Below, one piece after another: positions 1 to 8,848 of a stretch of 64,000 nucleotides of DNA (position 1 is its first letter; every line of letters begins with the position of its first letter). Source of the stretch: Syntrophus buswellii (GTDB lineage Bacteria; Desulfobacterota; Syntrophia; Syntrophales; Syntrophaceae). Location: positions 2,356,001 through 2,420,000 of the forward strand of contig NZ_CP175563.1 in NCBI RefSeq assembly GCF_046097065.1. The letters are read 5' to 3'. The position numbers and the translations under genes are program-made. The notes beneath the pieces are model-generated. The model saw only the letters and a program-made list of their open reading frames with translations, was not told the origin of the DNA and ran no database searches.

Positions 1-346
1 CTTGCTGGCCGCTCTCTTTTTCGATCGTGACGAGGGCCTCCGGCTGATGATGTTCCTCAAAGGTTTTCTTCGTCTCTTCGATCTTGGCCAGAATGGTATC
101 AAGCTCTTCCTTGTTCGCGCTGATTTCGAGGGTTTTGTCAAAATCGGCGGGGCCCGTGTCCGCTTCGGGAGGCGCGGCGCCGGTCTCCGTCAAGGCGGCA
201 GGTTCTTCACTGCGCGTCATCCTGACGGGATTCTCCTGAAAAAAGACCTCCTGGCAACGGCTGCAGCGGACCCACACACCGTCACCCTCCATCAGAGACT
301 CATCAAAGCGGAACCGGGTAGAACATTTAATACACTGGATAATCAT
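1..346 (-). CDS. Zinc-ribbon (MJ0042-type) protein, C-terminus beyond window
   Basis: Reading the minus strand from an ATG at 346 gives 115 codons that run off the left edge. The N-terminus is a short zinc ribbon: Cys5-x2-Cys8 and Cys28-x2-Cys31 with the RFRFDES segment between them, as in MJ0042-type zinc-finger domains. A stretch rich in Glu, Ala and Pro follows, then a possibly helical Glu/Lys-rich region. AAGGGG lies just upstream of the ATG. In deltaproteobacteria such ribbons often head larger proteins with a membrane segment; that part would lie outside the window. Function unknown. The plus-strand reading frame over this stretch is a shadow. Confidence 0.7.
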   Translation of the reverse strand, partial: MIIQCIKCSTRFRFDESLMEGDGVWVRCSRCQEVFFQENPVRMTRSEEPAALTETGAAPPEADTGPADFDKTLEISANKEELDTILAKIEETKKTFEEHHQPEALVTIEKESGQQ

Positions 347-381
347 AGTTATTCCCCTTCAAGGATTCCGGATTAAAGACC

Positions 382-909
382 TTACAGTTCGTCAACACGA
401 TACACATCCGGCAGAAATCGACCTTTTTCGTTGAAATCGAGGCCATATCCTATTACAAAGGCATCGTCCACAGTAAATCCGACATAGTCAGCCTCAAAAG
501 GAACCTTGCGCCGCCCCCGCTTATCGAGAAATGCACAAACCTTCAGGGAGCGGGGATTCCGTTCCAGGAACCAGTCCACGAGAAATTTCAAGGTCAGTCC
601 CGTATCCACAATATCCTCGACAATCAGGATATCCCTCCCCTTGATGGAGGTTTCAATATCCTTCGTCATGACCACCTTGCCGGAACTCGACGCCCCTGAA
701 CCATAGCTGGCCAGCCTTGCAAAATCAACCCGGCAGGGAATGCGCAGCGCCCGGATCAGGTCGGCCATAAAAATAAAAGCCCCCTTGAGAACGCCGACAA
801 CAATGAGTTCGCTGTTGGCGTAATCCCGTGATATCTGTTCGCCCAGTTCCCCGACGCGCCGGTCAATGGCATCCTTCGAGATCAGGATCTGTTTATTCAT
901 GGTTTCCAT
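382..909 (-). CDS. hpt: Hypoxanthine phosphoribosyltransferase
   Basis: Purine salvage enzyme converting hypoxanthine or guanine plus PRPP to IMP or GMP in the cytoplasm. The PRPP-binding motif of type I phosphoribosyltransferases is visible as ILIVEDIVDTGLTL, with a GVLKGAFIFMADL segment upstream and the FVIGYGLDFNEKGR segment near the C-terminus. Length of about 175 residues is normal for the family. The start is uncertain: ATG codons at 909 and 900 and a TTG at 933 share the frame and none has a strong ribosome-binding site. Family alignments favour a start at one of the two ATGs. It follows the divergent YkgJ-like gene on the same strand. Confidence 0.93.
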   Translation of the reverse strand: METMNKQILISKDAIDRRVGELGEQISRDYANSELIVVGVLKGAFIFMADLIRALRIPCRVDFARLASYGSGASSSGKVVMTKDIETSIKGRDILIVEDIVDTGLTLKFLVDWFLERNPRSLKVCAFLDKRGRRKVPFEADYVGFTVDDAFVIGYGLDFNEKGRFLPDVYRVDEL

Positions 910-1002
910 AATTACAATAGAGCTCTCAAGCAAAAATCATATCACTCAGGAATCAGCCCACTCCTTTTTATTCTGTCCGCAGGAAGACGGCGCAACGGAA
1001 TG

Positions 1003-1836
1003 TCAGCGCGAGGCGGAATAAGCCTCGACGAAGGCATCGATGTGTCCTTGAAGAATCTTCTCGGCGGCCAGAAGTTCGTCCCTGCCTGTAAAACGGGAGG
1101 AAAGGCTCAGAAGGATGGAATCGAAGCGTGACGTTTTGCATCCCAGGGCTTCATAATCTATGCGATCAATCCTGTACTCGGATCCGTCAAAAAAATACTT
1201 TCCCAGCCGGTTCACCGCCGGATCGCTGTACGGCCAGGCCAGCTTCAGCTCGAAAAACTCCCGAACGATCTTCCGCAGGGGTTCCGATTTCATTTTTTCC
1301 GGGTGGGGCGTCTCCAGGAGACGGTCACCGACCATGCGGAAGTAGGATTTTACAAGATCGATATCCGTCACGCACAGTCCGTAGAGATACCAGTCGTCCA
1401 GGACGAAAATCAGCGCCAGTTTTTCCTCTTTCGTCAGATACGTGTAACTGGGGCAGAAATGGCCGTCACAGAGCTCCCGGCCGTAGAATGAAACGCCCCG
1501 AAGATCCACGCCGCCGTTCTGAAGGGGGTGAAGAAGGCAACCGACCCGCTTCTCTCCGGGATCGAGAAAACCAAGGTATTCACAGCAGTAAATCACCTCA
1601 TAGCGGCGGGCCTGATCTTCCGAGCTGCGGACCAGGTTCGAATAGTGATCCAGATCGCCCGGACTTTTCACGATCTCGGGAAAAAGCGCGGTTCGCCAGC
1701 GCAACCGGCAAATCAACGATTCTCGGCCGCTTTCGGCATAATTGTACAATCCGCAGCAGGCGCCGCAGGACTTGCAGGAATCCGGCTGACAAAGATGAAC
1801 AAAGGTGTTGTCTGGGTTCGAATTTTCGGCTTCCAT
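1003..1836 (-). CDS. Cysteine-cluster protein, YkgJ-like
   Basis: A protein of about 277 residues with a conspicuous N-terminal cysteine cluster, CKSCGACC, resembling the CxxCxxCC signature of YkgJ/UPF0153 putative iron- or zinc-chelating proteins. Further cysteines follow (ICRL, YCCEY, GCLL, CDGHFC), enough for one or two metal sites. No membrane segment or signal peptide is obvious. The substrate and role are unknown. An alternative ATG lies at 1881; neither start has a clear ribosome-binding site, and 1836 is chosen because the cysteine cluster follows shortly after it. Transcribed toward hpt and divergently from the gene at 1970. Confidence 0.65.
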   Translation of the reverse strand: MEAENSNPDNTFVHLCQPDSCKSCGACCGLYNYAESGRESLICRLRWRTALFPEIVKSPGDLDHYSNLVRSSEDQARRYEVIYCCEYLGFLDPGEKRVGCLLHPLQNGGVDLRGVSFYGRELCDGHFCPSYTYLTKEEKLALIFVLDDWYLYGLCVTDIDLVKSYFRMVGDRLLETPHPEKMKSEPLRKIVREFFELKLAWPYSDPAVNRLGKYFFDGSEYRIDRIDYEALGCKTSRFDSILLSLSSRFTGRDELLAAEKILQGHIDAFVEAYSASR

Positions 1837-1969
1837 GGATGAAAAGGGACTATAAGAGGAATGGATTTGCAGGTCAAGCATAAAGATGATAAGGAGTCAG
1901 CTCTCGAAAAGAACGGAAAAGATGAATTCCAGTATTTTCGAAACAGGAAACGTAAGGACACCATCAACC

Positions 1970-2365
1970 ATGAAACGACAAATTGAAGAAATCAACCTGC
2001 CCAACGGACTGACCATGCACATCTGGGATGCCTCGCGGGTCATTGCGGCTGATACGACGAGCGTCATCCTGATCGTGACGATCCAGATGGAGCTGAAGGC
2101 GGACTATTTTCTGGAATCGGACCATTACAGACTGACGACCTCCGTCTTCGGAAAGGAAATGCCGTACGAATACAGAAAGGAACGGACCTTCGTCAAGACG
2201 CGGGACGCCGGGACCGTATTCCAGGAGCTCCTGGAAACCTTCAAGGCCGATGCCCTGTCCTATCTCTCCCGGGCCACCTTTCCGGAACAGTTCGCCCGTT
2301 CAAAACACAGGGAAATTCTCAATAATCCCTATCGGTACCGGGAATACCTTGAAAAGGGAATCTGA
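1970..2365 (+). CDS. Conserved hypothetical protein
   Basis: A protein of about 131 residues beginning MKRQIEEINLPNGL and containing a hydrophobic beta-like segment (SVILIVTIQMELKADYF). I do not recognise a named family and see no metal site, signal peptide or membrane helix. It ends 15 bases before the radical SAM gene, so the two are probably cotranscribed. In-frame ATGs at 1886 and 1922 are alternatives; AAGGA about 13 bases before 1970 is only a modest ribosome-binding site. Confidence 0.6.
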   Translation: MKRQIEEINLPNGLTMHIWDASRVIAADTTSVILIVTIQMELKADYFLESDHYRLTTSVFGKEMPYEYRKERTFVKTRDAGTVFQELLETFKADALSYLSRATFPEQFARSKHREILNNPYRYREYLEKGI

Positions 2366-2380
2366 AGGGAGCATCGAGAA

Positions 2381-4873
2381 TTGTCAATAAACCAGGAAGA
2401 GCTTCTTGCCTTGGTTTCCAAACCGAGCCGTTATCTCGGGGGAGAAGTCAATTCCATCCGAAAGGATCCGGGCTCCTGCTCCGTCCGCATCGCGCTGGCC
2501 TTTCCCGACACTTACGAGGTCGGCATGTCCCATCTGGGCCTTCAGATTCTCTACGCAATCCTAAACGGTTACCCCGATGTGGCCGCCGAACGATGCTACG
2601 CCCCCTGGCCGGACATGGAAAAAGTGCTGCGCACCCACGGGCTTGCGCTGACGACGCTGGAATCCCGAACGCCCCTGTCGGCGTTCGATCTGGTCGGATT
2701 CTCACTTCAATATGAATTGTCCTATACCAATGTCCTCAATATGCTGGAGCTCGGCGGCATTCCCCTGCGGTGTTCCGAGCGCTCTCAGGACGCCCCCCTC
2801 GTTATCGCCGGCGGACCCTGCACATTCAATCCCGCCCCGATGGCACCTTTCATTGACGCTTTCGTGATCGGCGAAGGCGAGGAGGTGATCTCCGAAATCG
2901 CCGCAGCCCTGAGACAGGCAAAGGCCGGGAAATATGACCGGAACCGACGGCTGGAGCAGCTCGCGTCCATTCCCGGCATTTATGTTCCCACGCATGTTTC
3001 AGGCCGGAGGATCCGCAAACGGATCGTGTCCGATCTCGATTCATGGCGGATGCCGTCAGCTCCCGTGGTCCCTTTGATGAAAACCATTCATGACCGCATC
3101 ACCCTGGAAATCGCCAGGGGATGCACCAGGGGATGCCGGTTCTGCCAGGCCGGAATGGTCTGGAGGCCCGTCCGGGAGAGGAATCTGCACACCCTGGAGA
3201 TTTCAGCAGAGGAGCAGCTCGCCTCCACGGGCTATGACGAACTGTCCCTTCTTTCTCTCAGCTCCGGCGATTACAGCAGGATCGAGGATCTGCTGATCCG
3301 GCTCATGAACCGGTATTACGACCGCCGGATTGCCCTGTCCCTCCCCTCTCTCCGATCGGAAACCCTCACGCGGACGCTCATCGAAGGCATCCGCAAGGTG
3401 CGCAAGACGAGTTTCACCCTGGCTCCGGAGGCGGGAACCAAGCGCCTGCGGAACGTTATCAACAAGGGCAATACGGAAGAGGACCTCCTGGCCACGACGG
3501 CCCAGGTTTTTGACGCCGGCTGGAAGGCTGTGAAGCTGTATTTCATGATCGGCCTCCCGTCTGAACGGGAAGAGGATCTGGACGGCATCGTCGAACTGGG
3601 GCACAGGGTCCTGAGGCAGGCCCGGAACCGGGGGCAGGTTACCCTGAGCCTTTCGACCTTCATTCCCAAGCCTCACACACCCTTTCAATGGCACCGACAG
3701 ATCGGGATGGACGAAATTGCGGAGAGGCAGCAGTATGTGAGAAAAGCCGTCCGCAGCCGCAGCATCAGCGTCAAGCTCCACGACCGCCGGATGAGCCTGC
3801 TTGAGGGGCTCTTCTCCCGGGGGGACCAGTCCCTAGGAAATCTCATCGAAAGGGTGTTTCGTCTCGGCGGGCGGTTTGACGGCTGGAGCGATCAACTGCA
3901 GTTCGAACTCTGGGAGCAGGCCATGGAGGACCTGGACATCTCGGCGGACGCCTATCTCAGGGAGCGCACCTTCGACGAGGCCCTGCCGTGGGATTCCGTA
4001 GACTGCGGCGTGAGCAGGGATTTTCTGCTCCAGGAACTCCAGAATTCCCTTTCCGGCACGTTGACGGAGGACTGCCGGAACGGGGCCTGCCGCCAATGCG
4101 GCGTCTGCGATTTCAAGGAATTCCGGATCGAAAAGGCGCACACCGAACAGCAGAAGCCTTGTGAAGCCGCTACCGGCCGGCCCGGCCAGGAACCGGAGCC
4201 GCATGTTCCGGCCTCATGCCTCCGGATGATTTTCCGGAAACTGGGAAGGGCCAGGCTGCTGTCCCACCTGGAAATCACGGAAGCCCTGATCCGGGCCATC
4301 AAAAAAACGGGTTCGACCTTTGTCTTTACCGAAGGCTTCCATCCTCATCCGAAGATTTCTTTTGCCTTTGCCACGGCCGTCGGCATGGAAAGCGAAGGGG
4401 AGTATGCCGATATTCATCTTCGGAACCTCTCTTCAGGGCCGGGGGACCTTGCCGGAGCGATCAATTCCGGTCTTCCCGAAGGGCTGGAAGTGGTGGAAAT
4501 GACTGAAATCCTTCCGGGGACCCCGTCCCTTTCAGACACCATTCGCGGGTTCGTCTACGAAATCACCGTACCGGAACGCCTGGCGGCTGACGTTCCATGG
4601 CCCCGGGTGGAGCAGAAAGCGGCTGAATTCCGGGAGGCATCCTCCTTTTCGATCCTTCGAGAAAAAAAGGGCCGGAAGATCGTCCGTGACATCCGTCCCC
4701 TGGTGGAGGCTCTTGAACTTTCAAAAGAATGCGGAACGCTGAGACTCCGGCTGCTCTTCGGATCGGAGGGGGGGGTCAAGCCGGGCGAAATTCTCACCGA
4801 GGTGCTCGAATTCGAGCGAGACATCGTACCGCTGATGGAGCTCCGAAAGCTGGAAACCTTGTTTTCCCCGTAA
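2381..4873 (+). CDS. B12-binding-type radical SAM protein fused to DUF2344 domain
   Basis: An 830-residue, two-part protein of the TIGR03960/TIGR03936 type. The N-terminal part looks cobalamin-binding-like. It is followed by a radical SAM core with the cluster motif CTRGCRFC (Cys248, 252, 255) that would bind the [4Fe-4S] cluster and cleave S-adenosylmethionine. A second cysteine cluster (CRNGACRQCGVC, from about residue 565) lies between the core and the C-terminal DUF2344 domain (GRARLLSHLEITEALIRA onward). The substrate is unknown; gene neighbourhoods with ribosomal and RNase genes suggest RNA modification, but that is inference. Translation starts at TTG 2381, with GGGAG 9 bases upstream; there is no in-frame ATG nearby. 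Confidence 0.88.
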   Translation: MSINQEELLALVSKPSRYLGGEVNSIRKDPGSCSVRIALAFPDTYEVGMSHLGLQILYAILNGYPDVAAERCYAPWPDMEKVLRTHGLALTTLESRTPLSAFDLVGFSLQYELSYTNVLNMLELGGIPLRCSERSQDAPLVIAGGPCTFNPAPMAPFIDAFVIGEGEEVISEIAAALRQAKAGKYDRNRRLEQLASIPGIYVPTHVSGRRIRKRIVSDLDSWRMPSAPVVPLMKTIHDRITLEIARGCTRGCRFCQAGMVWRPVRERNLHTLEISAEEQLASTGYDELSLLSLSSGDYSRIEDLLIRLMNRYYDRRIALSLPSLRSETLTRTLIEGIRKVRKTSFTLAPEAGTKRLRNVINKGNTEEDLLATTAQVFDAGWKAVKLYFMIGLPSEREEDLDGIVELGHRVLRQARNRGQVTLSLSTFIPKPHTPFQWHRQIGMDEIAERQQYVRKAVRSRSISVKLHDRRMSLLEGLFSRGDQSLGNLIERVFRLGGRFDGWSDQLQFELWEQAMEDLDISADAYLRERTFDEALPWDSVDCGVSRDFLLQELQNSLSGTLTEDCRNGACRQCGVCDFKEFRIEKAHTEQQKPCEAATGRPGQEPEPHVPASCLRMIFRKLGRARLLSHLEITEALIRAIKKTGSTFVFTEGFHPHPKISFAFATAVGMESEGEYADIHLRNLSSGPGDLAGAINSGLPEGLEVVEMTEILPGTPSLSDTIRGFVYEITVPERLAADVPWPRVEQKAAEFREASSFSILREKKGRKIVRDIRPLVEALELSKECGTLRLRLLFGSEGGVKPGEILTEVLEFERDIVPLMELRKLETLFSP

Positions 4874-4930
4874 TGGGATGGAAATCATCCGGCGTTTCCG
4901 GAAATTTTCACTGGCCCCTCAACAAAAGGA

Positions 4931-4958
4931 TTGACAAATACGGCAATATTTTTATAAT
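4931..4958 (+). promoter_or_regulatory. Sigma-70 promoter of rplU-rpmA
   Basis: A perfect TTGACA at 4931-4936 and a perfect TATAAT at 4953-4958 are separated by 16 bases. They lie about 35 bases before the rplU start. This is the best consensus promoter in the window. Confidence 0.88.
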
Positions 4959-4993
4959 CATCAATTCAAATTTTAACTGATAAGAAGGATGAC

Positions 4994-5311
4994 ATGGATA
5001 TGTATGCAGTTATCAGGACAGGCGGGAAACAACACAGGGTTTCAGAAGGAGAATTGCTGACCGTTGAAAAGCTCGATGGCGGCAAAGGAGATAGCGTGGT
5101 CTTCGACTGTGTGCTGATGGTAGCAAGGGAAGGAGAGGTCCGGGTGGGAACGCCTGTTGTGGAAGGCGCGAAAGTTGTCGGTGAAATCGTCTCCCAGACC
5201 AAAGGTCCGAAGATTTATGTTTTCAAGAGGAAAAGGCGAAAGGGCTTCCATAAGAAAACGGGGCATCGCCAGCAACTGACACAGATGAGAATCAAGGAAA
5301 TTTCGGTTTAA
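4994..5311 (+). CDS. rplU: 50S ribosomal protein L21
   Basis: Large-subunit ribosomal protein L21, 105 residues. The family start MYAVIRTGGKQHRV and the basic C-terminal segment FKRKRRKGFHKKTGHRQ that contacts 23S rRNA are both present. Two ATGs (4994 and 5000) are possible; AAGGA at 4985-4989 is 4 or 10 bases away respectively, and L21 proteins usually begin at the second. First gene after a consensus promoter and cotranscribed with rpmA 12 bases downstream. Confidence 0.97.
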   Translation: MDMYAVIRTGGKQHRVSEGELLTVEKLDGGKGDSVVFDCVLMVAREGEVRVGTPVVEGAKVVGEIVSQTKGPKIYVFKRKRRKGFHKKTGHRQQLTQMRIKEISV

Positions 5312-5323
5312 GCGGAGGGCGTC

Positions 5324-5581
5324 ATGGCACACAAGAAAGGACAGGGAAGTTCCCGGAACGGCAGAGACAGCAATTCCCAGAGGCGCGGGGTCAAGGTGTA
5401 CGGCGGCCAGAGCATTCATGCAGGGTCCATCATCATTCGTCAGCTGGGGACCAAAATTCATCCCGGCAACAACGTCGGCATGGGCAAGGATTACACCCTC
5501 TATTCTCTGATCGATGGCGTGGTGAAATTTGAACGGTACGACAAGAAAAGAAAGAAAGTCAGTGTTTACGAAGCAGCCTGA
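5324..5581 (+). CDS. rpmA: 50S ribosomal protein L27
   Basis: Large-subunit ribosomal protein L27, 85 residues, with the typical MAHKKGQGSSRNGRDS N-terminus that reaches toward the peptidyl-transferase centre and the GVKVYGGQ and GTKIHPGNNVG motifs. The L27 start is MAHKKG without the cleavable extension seen in Firmicutes. It follows rplU at 12 bases, the usual rplU-rpmA-obg order. Confidence 0.97.
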   Translation: MAHKKGQGSSRNGRDSNSQRRGVKVYGGQSIHAGSIIIRQLGTKIHPGNNVGMGKDYTLYSLIDGVVKFERYDKKRKKVSVYEAA

Positions 5582-5582
5582 A

Positions 5583-5734
5583 AGCCCGTTGTTGTGCTGG
5601 AGGGTCCCGAGCGTTTCCGGAATCCGGAATGCAGGTTGCCGTAAAGGTTTGAGATAGTCTGTCAGCAGGAATAGATAACGGGCTGGTTGCCGCGCAAAGA
5701 AGATGAAGGCACTGTTTCAGTGCCTTTTTATTTT
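5583..5734 (+). ncRNA. Possible structured RNA between rpmA and obgE
   Basis: The 228-base rpmA-obgE gap has no credible reading frame but is rich in nested pairing. AGCCCGTT (5583-5590) is perfectly complementary to AACGGGCT (5677-5684). Inside it TGCTG (5595-5599) pairs with CAGCA (5663-5667), and TTCCGG-AAT-CCGGAA (5616-5630) forms a hairpin. The element ends in the terminator at 5706-5734. It does not match the conserved cores of SRP RNA, 6S RNA or the common riboswitches that I know. It could be a small RNA processed from the rpmA transcript, a leader controlling obgE, or simply a structured 3' UTR. Confidence 0.4.
5706..5734 (+). terminator. Rho-independent terminator after rpmA
   Basis: AAGGCACTG, a TTT loop and CAGTGCCTT form a 9-bp stem followed by TTTTATTTT. 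It separates the ribosomal protein operon from obgE. Confidence 0.85.
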
Positions 5735-5809
5735 CGGGGGCTGCCTCGGCAGCCGGAAGCCGTTCGCATCGCTCCAGGGCACGTTCAGGCAGAAAAGCCA
5801 GAATTCCTC

Positions 5810-6838
5810 ATGAAATTCATTGATGAAGCAAAGATCTACGTAAGGGCCGGAGACGGAGGCAGGGGCTGCATCAGCTTCCGCAGAGAGAAGTACGTTCCCT
5901 TCGGTGGCCCAAACGGCGGCGACGGCGGAAAGGGAGGCGACGTGGTTCTGCTGGCCTCCGCAAGCCACAATACCCTGCTGAGCCTGAAATACAACCAGCA
6001 CCACGTGGCCAAAAGCGGAGGCCATGGCGAAGGAAGCAACCGGACGGGTCGGAGCGCTCCCGATCTCATCGTTCCCGTTCCGGTCGGCACACTGGTGATG
6101 GATGTCGAATCCGGAGAGGTGCTGGCCGATCTCGTCCAGGAGGGCCAGAGGTATGTCGTCGCTCACGGAGGCATCGGCGGACGCGGTAATGCCCGGTTCG
6201 CCACCGCGACCAATCGGGCCCCCCGGTTTGCCCAGCCTGGAATCCCCGGCGAAGAGCGTTGGATCCAACTGGAGCTCAAGCTGCTTGCCGATGTGGGAAT
6301 CATCGGGTTGCCCAATGTCGGGAAATCCACCTTCATCTCCAGAGTATCCGCAGCCCGCCCAAAAATCGCCGATTATCCTTTTACCACACTGACACCTCAT
6401 CTCGGCGTCGTCCGCTTCGGCGACGATTTTCAAACCTTCGTCCTGGCAGATATCCCCGGTCTTATCGAGGGGGCGCACGAGGGAGTTGGCATGGGAATCC
6501 AGTTCCTCCGCCATATCGAGAGAACGTCCCTGCTGCTTCACATCCTTGACATTTCACGGGAGGAATCCGACGGCGGCTGGCGCGATTTTGAAGTCATCAA
6601 TTCCGAGTTGGCCTCCTACAGCGCCAGCCTGATCCTGAAACCCCAGATTGTAGCCATCAACAAGACGGATCTGCCGGCCACCCGACAGAAACTGGACGAT
6701 ACCCTTATGATCTTTGCGGAACATGGCATCGCTGTTTATCCTTTCTCCGCCGCGACCGGCGACGGCATCCCCGCCCTGCTGAACAAGATCGGAGAAGCTC
6801 TTGGAAATATTAGAAAACAGGCAGAAGAACATGAATGA
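5810..6838 (+). CDS. obgE: GTPase Obg
   Basis: Essential ribosome-associated GTPase (ObgE/CgtA) acting in 50S assembly and stress control, 342 residues. The glycine-rich Obg fold occupies roughly residues 1-158 (AGDGGRGCISFRREK, GGPNGGDGGKGGDV). The G domain follows with P-loop GLPNVGKST, switch/G3 DIPGLIEGA and G4 NKTD. There is no long C-terminal OCT extension. The ATG at 5810 is chosen because MKFIDEAKIYVRAGD is the family start; the frame is open upstream but that stretch contains the terminator. Its stop overlaps the proB start by 8 bases. Confidence 0.96.
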   Translation: MKFIDEAKIYVRAGDGGRGCISFRREKYVPFGGPNGGDGGKGGDVVLLASASHNTLLSLKYNQHHVAKSGGHGEGSNRTGRSAPDLIVPVPVGTLVMDVESGEVLADLVQEGQRYVVAHGGIGGRGNARFATATNRAPRFAQPGIPGEERWIQLELKLLADVGIIGLPNVGKSTFISRVSAARPKIADYPFTTLTPHLGVVRFGDDFQTFVLADIPGLIEGAHEGVGMGIQFLRHIERTSLLLHILDISREESDGGWRDFEVINSELASYSASLILKPQIVAINKTDLPATRQKLDDTLMIFAEHGIAVYPFSAATGDGIPALLNKIGEALGNIRKQAEEHE

Positions 6839-7973
6839 GAACAGGGAAGATGTGCTGAAAAATGTAAAAAGAGTCCTGATCAAAATAGGCAGCGCCGTAC
6901 TCACAGGGGCTGACGGCCTGGACCTGGAGATCATCCAGCATCTTGTGGATCAGATTGCCGCCCTGACCCGGAAGGGTTTTCAGGTCGTCCTGGTCACATC
7001 GGGAGCCATTGCCTCCGGAAAACATCGCCTCGGCATAACCGCGGCGTTGAGGAGCATCCCCCAGAAGCAGGCGGCGGCCGCCATCGGGCAGGGCCGATTG
7101 ATGCGTGTTTACTCCAACGACTTCGGGAAGCACGGCCTTTATGTCGCGCAGATCCTCCTCACCATGAGCGATCTGACCGATCGCCGGCGCTTCCTCAACG
7201 TGCGCAACACACTTTCCACGCTGATGGAATGGGGCGTCATCGCCATCATCAATGAAAACGACACGGTGGCCATCGACGAGATCAAGTTCGGCGACAACGA
7301 CAACCTTGCCGCCATGATCGCCAACATCATCGAAGCCCAGCTGCTGATCAATTTGACCAGCACGCCCGGGCTCTATGACCGCAATCCGGCTGAATTCAAG
7401 GACGCCCGCCTCATTCCCCTTGTCCGGGAAATCACTGAGGACATCGAGACGGCCGCCTCAGAGGAGGGAACCTCCGTCGGAACGGGAGGGATGAAAAGCA
7501 AGGTCATGGCAGCCAAAAAGGTGACAGCCTTCGGGATCCCCTGCATCATTGCCCCGGGCAAAGAGAAGGACGTCCTGTCGCGGATCTTTGACGGAGACGA
7601 AGTGGGCACCCTCTTTCTGCCAATGAAAGAGCACCTCAACAGCAGGAAATACTGGATCGCCTTCACCCTGAGATCCCGGGGCATCCTGAGCATCGACAAC
7701 GGTGCACGCATTGCGATCCTGGAAGAGGGGAAAAGCCTGCTCCCTTCAGGAATCGTCAGTGTGGAAGGAGACTTTGTCGTGGGAGATCCGGTCACCTGCG
7801 TCGACAGGGACGGTATCCCCCTGGCGAAGGGCCTGGTCAATTACAGCGCCGGCGATATCCGGAAGATCATGGGACTCAGAACGTCAAGAATCGAACAGGT
7901 CCTCGGACACAAGGACTACGACGAAGTCATTCACCGTGACAACCTGGCAGTGACGCGGCGGAGCCGCAAATAG
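6831..7973 (+). CDS. proB: Glutamate 5-kinase
   Basis: First step of proline synthesis: ATP-dependent phosphorylation of L-glutamate to glutamyl 5-phosphate. The protein has 380 residues, with an amino-acid-kinase domain (KIGSAVLTG, VTSGAIASGKHRLG, INENDTVA, GTGGMKSKVMAAKK) and a C-terminal PUA domain from about residue 280. The ATG at 6831 lies inside the end of obgE (8-base overlap), indicating translational coupling; an upstream in-frame ATG at 6801 is less likely. proA is not adjacent. Confidence 0.95.
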   Translation: MNENREDVLKNVKRVLIKIGSAVLTGADGLDLEIIQHLVDQIAALTRKGFQVVLVTSGAIASGKHRLGITAALRSIPQKQAAAAIGQGRLMRVYSNDFGKHGLYVAQILLTMSDLTDRRRFLNVRNTLSTLMEWGVIAIINENDTVAIDEIKFGDNDNLAAMIANIIEAQLLINLTSTPGLYDRNPAEFKDARLIPLVREITEDIETAASEEGTSVGTGGMKSKVMAAKKVTAFGIPCIIAPGKEKDVLSRIFDGDEVGTLFLPMKEHLNSRKYWIAFTLRSRGILSIDNGARIAILEEGKSLLPSGIVSVEGDFVVGDPVTCVDRDGIPLAKGLVNYSAGDIRKIMGLRTSRIEQVLGHKDYDEVIHRDNLAVTRRSRK

Positions 7974-8062
7974 GAAAAAGGGCCCGGCGCAGGCAACGCT
8001 AGGAGTCTGCCCTGCTGGGCCTTTCCTCCCGCAAGATTGCCCCCCCTTCATGATGCCGATTC

Positions 8063-8084
8063 AGCCGGGAGGACCGGCTTTTTT
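8063..8084 (+). terminator. Rho-independent terminator after proB
   Basis: AGCCGG, a GAGGA loop and CCGGCT form a 6-bp GC-rich stem followed by TTTTT, about 90 bases after proB. A weaker GC-rich inverted repeat (about 7982-8023) precedes it. The remaining stretch to 8365 shows no gene; it contains an imperfect inverted repeat around 8300-8322. Confidence 0.8.
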
Positions 8085-8365
8085 GATGGCTAAAAGGCCG
8101 CCCAGGTTTCCAAAGCCTCAAGAAACACTCCCTCCCCGACACATCCAGGAGCAATCCCCGCTGCCTCCGCTGCGGCAGGACATGGAATCTGGGCCAGGTC
8201 CCCCTTCCCCTTCATCAATCCCCAACACCCGCTGGAAAGAAATCGACCTCCTCCGAAGCCGTCGCCGTCTCTGATCAGGGTTCAATTTATGCATCTTATG
8301 CGCACACCATAGCATGGTGCGCTTCAGGGACCTTTAGAAATTGACGATAAAAAACGGAGGCTTGT

Positions 8366-8818
8366 ATGAACAGAACGGTATCTCTGCGGGTTTTGTTTGC
8401 GGTTTTTCTAATGCTTTCTTTTACATGGACCGTCAATGCTTCAGATGAAGCTTCCGGCAGCCTGCGAAAGTGCAAAGGTGAGGTGATCATCGAACGGAAC
8501 GGGACCGTTGTAACGGCCCTGGAAGGCGCTCCCGTCTACTCCAGGGATACCGTCCGGACAGGGGCGGATGGTTCCGTGGGCATCATTTTCAAGGATCATT
8601 CACGAATAAGCCTTGGGCCGAATTCCCGCCTGGAACTGAAGGAGTTTGTCTTCAAGCCGGCCCTCAGACAATTTTCCATGGTCAACCGACTGGCCAAAGG
8701 CGTCGCCTCCTTTGTCTCCGGAAAAATGACCAAGCTCTCCCCGGAGGCTGTCGTCCTTGAAACTCCCCAGTCTGTTATCGGCGTCCGCGGCACCACATAC
8801 AACATTAAAGTCGATTAA
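8366..8818 (+). CDS. Exported FecR-domain protein
   Basis: A 150-residue protein with a cleavable signal peptide (hydrophobic LRVLFAVFLMLSFTWTV, likely cut after VNA) and a FecR-type domain covering most of the mature part, ending in the characteristic VIGVRGTTYNI segment. GGAGG sits shortly before the ATG. FecR domains bind or sense envelope components; here the protein lacks the transmembrane anti-sigma architecture of true FecR. It is the first gene of an apparent operon with an OmpA-like lipoprotein and a CHASE2-HD-GYP protein, suggesting an envelope-sensing module. Confidence 0.85.
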   Translation: MNRTVSLRVLFAVFLMLSFTWTVNASDEASGSLRKCKGEVIIERNGTVVTALEGAPVYSRDTVRTGADGSVGIIFKDHSRISLGPNSRLELKEFVFKPALRQFSMVNRLAKGVASFVSGKMTKLSPEAVVLETPQSVIGVRGTTYNIKVD

Positions 8819-8848
8819 GACCAGGATCCCCCATTACCGTTTTTCGCC

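Noticed and set aside
2..376. Plus-strand frame at the left edge
   Set aside because: The opposite strand encodes a zinc-ribbon protein with a proper start and ribosome-binding site; the plus-strand frame is a shadow.
8050..8274. 74-codon frame after proB
   Set aside because: It contains the rho-independent terminator of proB and has no family features or good ribosome-binding site.
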